Positions 49,802-58,003 of a stretch of DNA of 64,000 bases are shown in pieces (the first letter of the stretch is position 1; every line of letters starts with the position of its first letter). The translations under genes were made by a program, and so were the position numbers. Location: assembly GCA_016213645.1 (NCBI GenBank), contig JACQZY010000018.1, positions 31,828 to 95,827 of the forward strand. Reading direction: 5' to 3'. The notes beneath the pieces were generated by a model. The model ran no database searches. It was not told the origin of the DNA and worked only from the letters and a program-made list of their open reading frames with translations. This DNA is from Actinomycetota bacterium (GTDB taxonomy: Bacteria; Actinomycetota; Thermoleophilia; Solirubrobacterales; JACPNS01).

Positions 49802-50761
49802 GTGAAGGCGATACAGGTAGAGCAATTCGGCGGTCCCGAGGTTTTGGAACTTCGCGAGGTCGATGACCCAGTCGTGCCGGAAGGCGCGCTGTTGCTCGAA
49901 GTGAAATCCGCCGGCGTCAACTACGCGGACACTCATCAAGCTGAGAACTCTTACCTTGCCGCCGCCACGCTGCCGCTTATCCCGGGTGCCGAGGTGGTGG
50001 GAATCACGCCCGACGGGCGCAGGGTCGTCGCATTGCTGGCGGGCGCCGGTGGCTACGCCGAGCGCACCGTCGCGTGGCCGAACATGACCTGGGATGTGCC
50101 GGACTCGGTGAGCGATGGTGAGGCGCTGGGTGTGGTGCTCCAGGGGGTGACCGCCTGGCACCTGCTGCGCACGTCAGCCCATTTGGCGGAGGGAGAAAGC
50201 GTCGTTGTACACGCCGCCGCCGGTGGCGTCGGCTCGATTGCCGTGCAACTTGCCAAGCGCTGGGGGGCCGGTCGCGTGATCGCCACCGCCTCCACCCCGG
50301 AAAAGCGCGAACTGGCGCTTGAGCTGGGCGCCGACGTCGCGATCGACTCACGCGTCGAGACGGCAGGCGAGATGAAATCGGCGTTGACCGAAGCCAACGA
50401 AGGTCGCAAACTCGATGTGATCCTCGACATGGCCGGCGGCGCGACTTTCGACGGCGGACTCGCCGCGCTGGCGCCGTTCGGCCGCATCGTCACCTACGGC
50501 ATGGCGGGACGCGTGCCGCCGTCGACCGTTGAACCCGGCGCGCTGATCGGTCGCAGTCGCGCGATCGTGGGCTTTTGGATGGTGCACTGCACGATGGTTC
50601 CCGGCATGCTCGACGAAGCGGTCAACGGCCTCTTCGACTTGATCACGGCAGGCGACCTGCGCATGATCGTCGGCGGCAGCTACCCGCTGGCCGAAGCTCG
50701 CCGCGCTCACGAGGACATTCGCGGGCGCGGTACCACGGGCAAGCTGGTGCTGACGGTCTAA
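49802..50761 (+). CDS. Quinone oxidoreductase-type zinc-less alcohol dehydrogenase (MDR superfamily)
   Basis: A 319-residue protein starting at GTG 49802 after AGAGGCA. It has the MDR start (KAIQVEQFGGPEVLELREV), VNYADTHQAENSY, and the NADP-binding VHAAAGGVGSIAVQLAKRWGA. Zinc-ligand Cys/His residues of alcohol dehydrogenases are absent, as in quinone oxidoreductase or acryloyl-CoA reductase types. The MarR gene beyond it runs convergent, with a 13-base gap. Confidence 0.9.
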   Translation: MKAIQVEQFGGPEVLELREVDDPVVPEGALLLEVKSAGVNYADTHQAENSYLAAATLPLIPGAEVVGITPDGRRVVALLAGAGGYAERTVAWPNMTWDVPDSVSDGEALGVVLQGVTAWHLLRTSAHLAEGESVVVHAAAGGVGSIAVQLAKRWGAGRVIATASTPEKRELALELGADVAIDSRVETAGEMKSALTEANEGRKLDVILDMAGGATFDGGLAALAPFGRIVTYGMAGRVPPSTVEPGALIGRSRAIVGFWMVHCTMVPGMLDEAVNGLFDLITAGDLRMIVGGSYPLAEARRAHEDIRGRGTTGKLVLTV

Positions 50762-50774
50762 GCCTAGGCCCGGA

Positions 50775-51233
50775 TCACAGGTCGTCTACGTAGCGAATCA
50801 GCCGCAGCAGAACCTCTGCCGCGTGGTCAAGCGCCGCTTCGTCCAGGTCGGCGATCGCTTCGCGCCACTTCGCGATGACGACCTTGTTTTTGGCCTGCAT
50901 CAAGCGTTTGCCTCGGTGCGTTAGCGACGTGACGACGACCCGCCGATCTCCGGTTGAGCGCTCGCGGCGCACGATTCCCGCGCGCACCAACTGCTCAAGC
51001 ATGTGCGTGGCGGTTGCCGGGGTCAGACCGGCGTGAGCGGAGATCTCTCCGGACGACATTTCTTCGGTCTCAAGCAGCGGCCGCAGCAGGTAGTACTGCG
51101 GCAAGCTCAGATCTTCGGTCTCGCGCGCGTCGCGTCCGCGCAGGCGTCGCTGAGCGGCCGAAAGGCCACGCCACGCGCGCTCCAAGTCGTAGACGGCGCG
51201 CTCACGACCGTCTGAAAGCTCCCCCCGGATCAT
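50775..51233 (-). CDS. MarR-family transcriptional regulator
   Basis: A 152-residue winged-helix protein. The helix-turn-helix is SSGEISAHAGLTPATATHMLEQLVRAG, followed by the wing RRERSTGDRRVVVTSLTHRG, both typical of MarR. ATG 51233 follows AGGA. It is convergent with the quinone oxidoreductase gene and divergent from the LOG gene at 51354, so either neighbour could be its target. Confidence 0.93.
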   Translation of the reverse strand: MIRGELSDGRERAVYDLERAWRGLSAAQRRLRGRDARETEDLSLPQYYLLRPLLETEEMSSGEISAHAGLTPATATHMLEQLVRAGIVRRERSTGDRRVVVTSLTHRGKRLMQAKNKVVIAKWREAIADLDEAALDHAAEVLLRLIRYVDDL

Positions 51234-51353
51234 TCGGACGGTAATCCTACGCGGACGTAAACGCTTTTATGAACCACCCTTAGGCGAAATCAGCGGTATG
51301 TCTCACGGCGAACACGCGGCGACCGGCATGCGCGCGAAACTTCTGGGCACGCC

Positions 51354-52115
51354 ATGGACTTTGACGAGTTTCAGTTCGCGCCGCTGCCGCCGGAGACCTT
51401 CGACGAAGAGCTCTTTCGTGGCGTCGGCGCCGATGTCGTCGAGACCACGATCGACGACCCGGCGCGCCTGGACCTGATCTTTGAGGAGTTCCGCAAGGGT
51501 TTCAAGACGATGGCGAAGGTGCGCCGGGGAGTCTCGATCTTCGGTTCGGCGCGCACGCCGCCCGACCATCCGGACTACGCCTTCGCCCGCGACGTCGCCG
51601 CGCAGTTGGGAGAGGCCGGCTACGCGATCATCACGGGCGGCGGCCCGGGGATCATGGAGGCCGCGAATCGTGGCGCGCGTGACGCCGGCGCGCTTTCGGT
51701 GGGACTGAACATCGAACTGCCCCACGAGCAGAAGCCCAACGACTACCAGGACGTCTCGCTGCACTTCCGTCACTTCTTCGCGCGTAAGACGATGTTCGTG
51801 CGCTACGCGCAGGCGTTCGTGGCCTTTCCCGGCGGGTTCGGCACGCTCGACGAGATGTTCGAATCGCTCACGCTGGTGCAGACAAAGAAGATGCACCACT
51901 TCCCCACGGTCTTCACGCCCGTCGATTACTGGAGCGGAATGGTGGACTGGATCCGCGACCGGTTGCTGGCCACGCAGAAGCTCAGCAAAGACGATTTTGA
52001 TCTGATCCACCTTTGCGACAGCGCGGAGGAGATTCTGGCGATCGTGGAGCTGGAGACCGCGCGTCTGCGATCGGGCGACGGCGACGACGGGATCGACGGC
52101 GGCTACGGCGTGTAG
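51354..52115 (+). CDS. LOG-family protein (cytokinin-riboside phosphoribohydrolase-like)
   Basis: A 253-residue protein. The fold is shown by VSIFGSARTPP, ITGGGPGIMEAANRGARDAG, RKTMFVRYAQAFVAFPGGFGTLDEMFE. The PGGxGTxxE motif and the Arg/Glu residues are those of LOG nucleoside-5'-monophosphate phosphoribohydrolases. The first 50 residues are an acidic extension not seen in the shortest members. The family hydrolyses nucleotide monophosphates; cytokinin activity is not implied. The membrane protein gene follows after nine bases. Confidence 0.9.
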   Translation: MDFDEFQFAPLPPETFDEELFRGVGADVVETTIDDPARLDLIFEEFRKGFKTMAKVRRGVSIFGSARTPPDHPDYAFARDVAAQLGEAGYAIITGGGPGIMEAANRGARDAGALSVGLNIELPHEQKPNDYQDVSLHFRHFFARKTMFVRYAQAFVAFPGGFGTLDEMFESLTLVQTKKMHHFPTVFTPVDYWSGMVDWIRDRLLATQKLSKDDFDLIHLCDSAEEILAIVELETARLRSGDGDDGIDGGYGV

Positions 52116-52124
52116 GCGGAAAGT

Positions 52125-52733
52125 TTGACCGGCATCGCCGATTATCTGCTGCTGGCAGCCGTGGTCTTCGGCGTCAACGTGATGCCGGCGTTCGCGCCGC
52201 CCACGTGGATGGCGCTGGTGTTCTTCAACGTCACCTACGACATGCCGCCGTATCTGATCGTGCCGCTGGGCGCGGTCTGCGCGGCGTCGGGCAGACTGGT
52301 GCTTGGCACATTGGCGAAGCGTTTTCGCGACCACTTCAGTGAGCGCCGCATCGCGGAGCTGGACACGCTGCGCGCGGTGGCAGAAGATCGGCGCGCGGCG
52401 TCGTTTGGGGCGCTGATGCTTTTTGCGATCTCGCCGGTGCCGTCGGCTTCGCTGTTCATCGCCGCGGGAGTTACGGGTATGCGGCTGGGCCGGCTGACAC
52501 TGGCGTTCTTCAGCGGGCGGATCGTGTCTTATTCGATTTACGTGTCGGCGTCAGCGGTGGCCGCCGGCAGCATCGAGTCTCTGCTCAGGCGCGGGTTTAC
52601 ATCCACCTGGTCACTGGTGCTTCAGTTGTCGCTGTTGGCGCTTGTAGTGGGACTCGTACTGATGCCGTGGTCGCGGTTGCTGGGGCGGTTCCTGCCGCCG
52701 GCGTCCGGGCCGCGCGCCCGAGAGGGTCTATGA
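52125..52733 (+). CDS. Membrane protein of the VTT/YqaA-DedA-like group
   Basis: A 202-residue protein with about five helices, starting at TTG 52125 behind GGCGGAAAG. It shows ADYLLLAAVVFGVNVMPAFAPPTWMALVFF, then LFAISPVPSASLFIAAGVTGMRLGRLTLAFFSGRI and a final hydrophobic pair. The pattern is like small VTT-domain membrane proteins, but the match is by eye. It may be a transporter or lipid scramblase. It is co-directional with the LOG gene, nine bases away. Confidence 0.75.
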   Translation: MTGIADYLLLAAVVFGVNVMPAFAPPTWMALVFFNVTYDMPPYLIVPLGAVCAASGRLVLGTLAKRFRDHFSERRIAELDTLRAVAEDRRAASFGALMLFAISPVPSASLFIAAGVTGMRLGRLTLAFFSGRIVSYSIYVSASAVAAGSIESLLRRGFTSTWSLVLQLSLLALVVGLVLMPWSRLLGRFLPPASGPRAREGL

Positions 52734-52751
52734 GCGCGCGGCCACGGCCGT

Positions 52752-53486
<735 letters not shown>

Positions 53487-53535
53487 CGTGTTCTCCTCAG
53501 CTTGATCGGTTTGCGGTGAGTCGTTGGTGGTGGTG

Positions 53536-55005
53536 TCACTCGGCATGGCGCAAGGCCTCCGCCGGACGCAGCCGCGCAGCCCGCATACCGCCGGCCGCGC
53601 CCGCAAGCGCTCCGCCGCAAATCGCCAGTCCGACCGCCAGCAGGATCAGATTCAGGTCCAGCGGCGCCGTCACATTTACGCTGCGACTTCCGCTGACGAC
53701 AGCGTCTGCCAACGAGCCAAGCGGCCCGCCCGGTGCGAACGGGCCACCGCCAGGGCCGCCACCCGAAGCGGTGGAAGAGGCGACCGAAGCTTTCATCTCC
53801 AATCCGGCCGCGGACACGGCAAATGCGCCGATCGCTCCGATCGCCACGCCCGCGATACCGCCAAGTACGCCCTGCGCCAGGGACTCGCCGGCCACCTGGC
53901 GCACCACTCGGCCGCGCGACCAGCCGATTGCCTTCAGCGTGCCCAGTTCACGAGTGCGCTTGGAAACGGCGGACAGCGTCAGCAGGATCGCCACCAGCAC
54001 GGATGACGCCAGCGCCGCGATCACAAGGGCGGAGCCGAGTTTGTCGGCCAGTTTGCGGGCGTCCACGACTGAACCTCCAACGCGGTCGGCGAGCGTCTGG
54101 CTTGTGGTCACGGAGGATGACGGGATCGTCTGCTCGATCTCCGCCGCCGCCGCCGAAACGCTCGCGGCGTTTTTCGCCCGCACGTAGATCGTGTTGACAC
54201 GACCCTGCATGTCGGCGATCTTCTGTAGCTGCGTGAGCTTGATGTAAATGTCCGAAGCCGAACCGCCCAGCGGCGCGGAAACGATGCCGACGATTTTAAA
54301 ATTGCGATCGCTGAGTGTCAGCGCTTCGCCCACGGAAAGGTTCTTCTGTTTTGCGTAGGAGGCGCTCACGATCGCTTCTTTGGTTGTTCCGGCGCTGAAA
54401 TAGATGCCGTCGCTGAGCTGATCTCGCTGAATCGGACCAATCGGCGATGTCTGATCCACGCCGGTTACGGAGCGACTGTCGAACTTGATGCTCTCCGGTC
54501 CTCCGCCGCCTGGAGGCAGACCACCCATGCCGCCGCCGGAAGACGACGTCTGTTCGGGCACCGTGCCCGACACCGTCACCTGCGAAACGCTCAAACCAGC
54601 CGCGGCCTTGCCTACTCCGTCAATTGCGACGACCTTGTTCAATTGCCCCGCGGCGAAGCTCAAGTTCGCGCCGGTCGTGAACTCCACCCGCGTGAATTTC
54701 TCGCCAGGATCGCCGAGATTTTGCAACCCCACGCGACGCGGTCCGTTTTCCTTTTGCAGCTTCTCTCGCTCGGCGCTGGTGAGGCCCTGACCGTTCTGGC
54801 CGGGATTGACCGGCCGCGTCACCGTCATGTCCGTGCCGACGCCGGTGAGCGGCTCCAGCACTTCCGCCTGCGCGCGATCCAATCCTCGCGAAAGTGCGCT
54901 CACAATCACCACCAGGCCCACGCCGACGCCCAATCCCAGCGCCGTCAACACAGCACGCGACTTGCGTCTGCGAAGCTCCGCGAACAGGTATTGCCAATAA
55001 ATCAC
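53536..55005 (-). CDS. FtsX/MacB-type ABC permease
   Basis: A 489-residue protein, GTG 55005 behind GGAGGAC. An N-terminal helix (YLFAELRRRKSRAVLTALGLGVGVGLVVIVSALSR) is followed by a large extracytoplasmic domain (about residues 45-320) with a Gly/Pro-rich stretch (GGGMGGLPPGGGGPES). The C-terminal three helices include the ILLTLSAVSKRTRELGTLKAIGWSR coupling region. This is the MacB/FtsX fold with four helices in total. It is divergent from the adenylate cyclase gene. The substrate is unknown. Confidence 0.93.
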   Translation of the reverse strand: MIYWQYLFAELRRRKSRAVLTALGLGVGVGLVVIVSALSRGLDRAQAEVLEPLTGVGTDMTVTRPVNPGQNGQGLTSAEREKLQKENGPRRVGLQNLGDPGEKFTRVEFTTGANLSFAAGQLNKVVAIDGVGKAAAGLSVSQVTVSGTVPEQTSSSGGGMGGLPPGGGGPESIKFDSRSVTGVDQTSPIGPIQRDQLSDGIYFSAGTTKEAIVSASYAKQKNLSVGEALTLSDRNFKIVGIVSAPLGGSASDIYIKLTQLQKIADMQGRVNTIYVRAKNAASVSAAAAEIEQTIPSSSVTTSQTLADRVGGSVVDARKLADKLGSALVIAALASSVLVAILLTLSAVSKRTRELGTLKAIGWSRGRVVRQVAGESLAQGVLGGIAGVAIGAIGAFAVSAAGLEMKASVASSTASGGGPGGGPFAPGGPLGSLADAVVSGSRSVNVTAPLDLNLILLAVGLAICGGALAGAAGGMRAARLRPAEALRHAE

Positions 55006-55119
55006 GAAACGTCCTCCGTTCAGAACGCGGTCAGCCCCTTGCGGCCACCCGCCTCTGATTAGAAAAGCGCCCGTCTGTAAAGCAAAGACACGAGCGGTGT
55101 AAGAGATTTGTAATCAGCC

Positions 55120-56655
55120 ATGGACCTAGCTGAACTCATAGACCCTTCACGACGCAGTCGGCGCTCGGTGCTGACGATGACCGTGATTCCGTACGCGATC
55201 GGGATGGTGGCGGCCAACTTGATTGGGGCGGTGATCGTGTTCGTGGCCGTCGTCTGGCTGGTGCCGATGCCGGTGATCGGCGACACCTCGAAGATTCAAG
55301 TCGTCAACGCAATCGTGCTCGGCGCGTACCTCGCCGTGGCGATCCCCGTGGGCGCCGCATGGGCGATCCGCAAACTGCGGCCCGTAACGAGCTGGCTGAT
55401 GACCGACCGCGATCCAACGCCGGAGGAACAGGTGCGCTCGCTGCGCATGCCGATGATCCAACTCCGCATCCACGCCACGCTCTGGATGATCGGCGCGGGC
55501 ATCTTCATCGGCCTGAATCTGGCATACGAGCCCAAATTGGGAATGGTTGTGGCAATCGCGGCGATGCTCGGCCTGCTCGCCACCTGCGCGCTCGGTTACC
55601 TGATCGCCGAGCGACTCACGCGCGGAGTGGCACGCGTCGCGCTGGCATCCGGCGTGCTGAAACAACCAGCGGTGCCAAGCGTGACCACGCGAATACTGCT
55701 GGCCTGGGCGATGAGCACGGGAGTGCCGGTTCTGGGCCTAGCGTTGATCGGCGGCGGCAGCCTGATCGGCGTGTTGCCGCACGAACAGCAAACGCTCGAA
55801 CTCTCCGCGCTGATTCTGTCGGTGATCGCCTTGGCCGTCGGGCTGCTGGCGATGGTGCTGATCACCCGCGCCGTGGCAGACCCGGTGACATCCGTGCGCA
55901 AGGCGATCGACCGCGTACGCGAGGGCGACTTCAATGCCGAGGTACCCGTTTACGACGGCAGTGAGATCGGCCTGCTTCAAGCTGGATTCAACGACATGGT
56001 CGCGGGTCTGCGCGAGCGCGAGCACATGCGCGACATCTTTGGTCGGCACGTCGGCGAGGACGTTGCCGAGCAGGCACTTGAGCAGGGGGTCAGCCTCGGC
56101 GGGGAGCTACGCGACGTGGCCGTGATGTTCGTGGACCTCGTGGGCTCCACCGAGCTTGCCGTGGCGCTGCCGCCACAGGAGGTCGTGCGCCTGCTCAATC
56201 TCTTCTTCGGCGTGGTGGTGGAGGTCGTCGGGCGCCACGGTGGATCGATCAACAAGTTTGAGGGCGACGCGGCGCTGTGTGTTTTCGGCGCGCCGAGCAC
56301 GCGCGAGGACGCGGCCGGCGACGCGCTGGCCGCCGCGCGCGAACTGGTTGTTGAACTGCGCAGGACGCTTCCGCAGCTGGACCTTGGCGTGGGCGTATCC
56401 GCCGGTGATGCCGTGGCCGGAAACATCGGTTCCGCCGAGCGCTTCGAGTACACCGTGATCGGCGATCCCGTGAACGAAGCGGCTCGACTGACGGAACTCG
56501 CGAAGAAACTGCCGGAGCGCTTACTTGCCAGCGGCGCCGCGGTGGACCGCTCCGCCCCCGGCGAGGCGGCACGCTGGACCCTTGGCGAAGAGGTGCTGCT
56601 GCGCGGTCGCGACCGGCCGACCGTGACGGCAACGCCCGTCCAGGTGAAGGCCTGA
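55120..56655 (+). CDS. Membrane class III adenylate/guanylate cyclase with HAMP domain
   Basis: A 511-residue protein. Residues about 25-260 hold six hydrophobic segments. A HAMP region (TRAVADPVTSVRKAIDRVREGDFNAEVP) leads to a class III cyclase domain. Metal-binding Asp residues lie in MFVDLVGST and FEGDAAL, and YTVIGDPVNEAARL carries the substrate and transition-state residues (Asp, Asn, Arg), so the active site looks complete. The ending ETVRARV-type strand is replaced by LGEEVLLRGRDRPTVTATPVQ. It likely makes cAMP in response to a membrane signal. Confidence 0.92.
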   Translation: MDLAELIDPSRRSRRSVLTMTVIPYAIGMVAANLIGAVIVFVAVVWLVPMPVIGDTSKIQVVNAIVLGAYLAVAIPVGAAWAIRKLRPVTSWLMTDRDPTPEEQVRSLRMPMIQLRIHATLWMIGAGIFIGLNLAYEPKLGMVVAIAAMLGLLATCALGYLIAERLTRGVARVALASGVLKQPAVPSVTTRILLAWAMSTGVPVLGLALIGGGSLIGVLPHEQQTLELSALILSVIALAVGLLAMVLITRAVADPVTSVRKAIDRVREGDFNAEVPVYDGSEIGLLQAGFNDMVAGLREREHMRDIFGRHVGEDVAEQALEQGVSLGGELRDVAVMFVDLVGSTELAVALPPQEVVRLLNLFFGVVVEVVGRHGGSINKFEGDAALCVFGAPSTREDAAGDALAAARELVVELRRTLPQLDLGVGVSAGDAVAGNIGSAERFEYTVIGDPVNEAARLTELAKKLPERLLASGAAVDRSAPGEAARWTLGEEVLLRGRDRPTVTATPVQVKA

Positions 56656-56657
56656 TC

Positions 56658-56672
56658 TAGACAGACTGTCTA
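56658..56672. promoter_or_regulatory. TetR-like operator TAGACAG-A-CTGTCTA
   Basis: A perfect 15-base dyad with 7-base arms lies two bases after the stop of the cyclase gene and 14 bases before the acyl-CoA dehydrogenase start. TAATAC (56671-56676) could be the -10 box of a short-leader promoter, so binding here would repress the dehydrogenase gene. No TetR gene is next to it; the one at 33126 is far off. Confidence 0.55.
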
Positions 56673-56686
56673 ATACCATCGCCGAC

Positions 56687-57889
56687 ATGACTCCCACCGC
56701 CGCAAATTCACAGTCAGACAAACCCAGCCGCCCCACCGGCATGACCACCGGCCCCACCCCGCCCTTCACAGAAGAGCTCGAAGAATTTCGCGGCGTCGTT
56801 CGCCGCTGGGTGCTGGACAATCTCACCCCGCACGCCGACGAGTGGGAGGCGTCCAAACACTTTCCCGACGAGGTCTTCAAGCTCGTCGCAAGCCAGGGCT
56901 ATCTGGGCTTGAAGTTCGACGAGGAGTACGGCGGCTCCGGCGACGGGTATCTCGCCGACGCCGTGCTGCTGGAGGAGTTGCCGGCCTGCGAGAGCGGCGG
57001 CGTGGCCGCGGGCCTGTGGGCCCACGCCGGCATCGCGCTGACACCGATCTGGAAGTTCGGCACGCACGAGCAGAAGCTCAAGTACCTGGCACCGGGTATC
57101 ACCGGCGACAAAATCGCCGCGCTGGCGATCACCGAACCCGGCGCCGGCAGCGACGTCGCCGGCATCCAAACACGCGCCGAGAAGGTCGACGGCGGCTGGG
57201 TGCTAAACGGCTCGAAGGTCTTCATCACCAACGGCGTACGCGCTCATACGATCGTCACCGCCGCCAAGACCAAGCCCGAAGGCGGCCACCACGGTATGTC
57301 GTTCTTCATCGTCGAGCGCGGCGAGGGGATCACTTCCACGCCGCTTGAAAAACTCGGCTGGCACGCCTCCGACACCGCCGAGATCGCCTATGAAGACGTC
57401 TTCGTGCCGGAAGAGAACCTGCTCGGCGAAGAAAACCACGGCTTCTACATGATCATGGCCAACTTCCAGTGGGAACGTCTGATGATGGCGCTGGGCGCCG
57501 TGGGCGCGATGAAGAACGCCTTCGCCGCCACGCTGGACTACGCGCACGAACGCCAGGCCTTCGGCAGGCCGATCAGCAACTTCCAGGTGATCCGCCACAA
57601 GTTCGCCGAGATGGCCACCCGCATCGAGGCCGCCCGCACGCTGACCTACAACTCACTACGCCTGTTCATCGAGGGCAAGGACCCACTCTCGGAAGTCACG
57701 ATGGCCAAGCTCTTCACTCAGCGCCTGCTCTGCGACGTGCTCGACGAGTGCCTACAGATCCACGGCGGCTGGGGCTACATGAAGGAATACAAGATCGAAC
57801 GCGCGGTCCGCGACGCACGCTTGGGCCCGATCGGCGGCGGCACGGATGAGATCATGAAGGAGATTTTGGGTAAGACGCTGGGGATTTAG
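56687..57889 (+). CDS. Acyl-CoA dehydrogenase
   Basis: A 400-residue flavoprotein. It has ALAITEPGAGSDVAGIQT, the FAD/substrate loop GSKVFITNGVRAH and the C-terminal DECLQIHGGWGYMKEYKIERAVRDARLGPIGGGTDEI. In medium-chain enzymes the catalytic Glu sits in YEGT; here this site reads GGGT, as in isovaleryl-CoA and long-chain types in which the base lies elsewhere. The first 20 residues are a polar extension, and ATG 56741 could be the real start. It is preceded by the TetR-like dyad and followed by a hairpin at 57933. Confidence 0.9.
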   Translation: MTPTAANSQSDKPSRPTGMTTGPTPPFTEELEEFRGVVRRWVLDNLTPHADEWEASKHFPDEVFKLVASQGYLGLKFDEEYGGSGDGYLADAVLLEELPACESGGVAAGLWAHAGIALTPIWKFGTHEQKLKYLAPGITGDKIAALAITEPGAGSDVAGIQTRAEKVDGGWVLNGSKVFITNGVRAHTIVTAAKTKPEGGHHGMSFFIVERGEGITSTPLEKLGWHASDTAEIAYEDVFVPEENLLGEENHGFYMIMANFQWERLMMALGAVGAMKNAFAATLDYAHERQAFGRPISNFQVIRHKFAEMATRIEAARTLTYNSLRLFIEGKDPLSEVTMAKLFTQRLLCDVLDECLQIHGGWGYMKEYKIERAVRDARLGPIGGGTDEIMKEILGKTLGI

Positions 57890-57932
57890 GTTGGCGCCGC
57901 TGCGCCGTCCTTAGACCCCCACAAGGGCAAAC

Positions 57933-57954
57933 GGCCGAAGCTTTCGCTTCGGCC
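57933..57954 (+). terminator. Hairpin terminator after the acyl-CoA dehydrogenase gene
   Basis: A perfect 9-base stem GGCCGAAGC / GCTTCGGCC with loop TTTC is followed after about ten bases by CTTTCTTCG. It sits between the dehydrogenase gene and the convergent Ig-like protein gene. Confidence 0.6.
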
Positions 57955-58003
57955 GCCGGGCCTTTCTTCGTTGTCCCCGAAGAAACTGTTTATTGCGCGC
58001 GTA

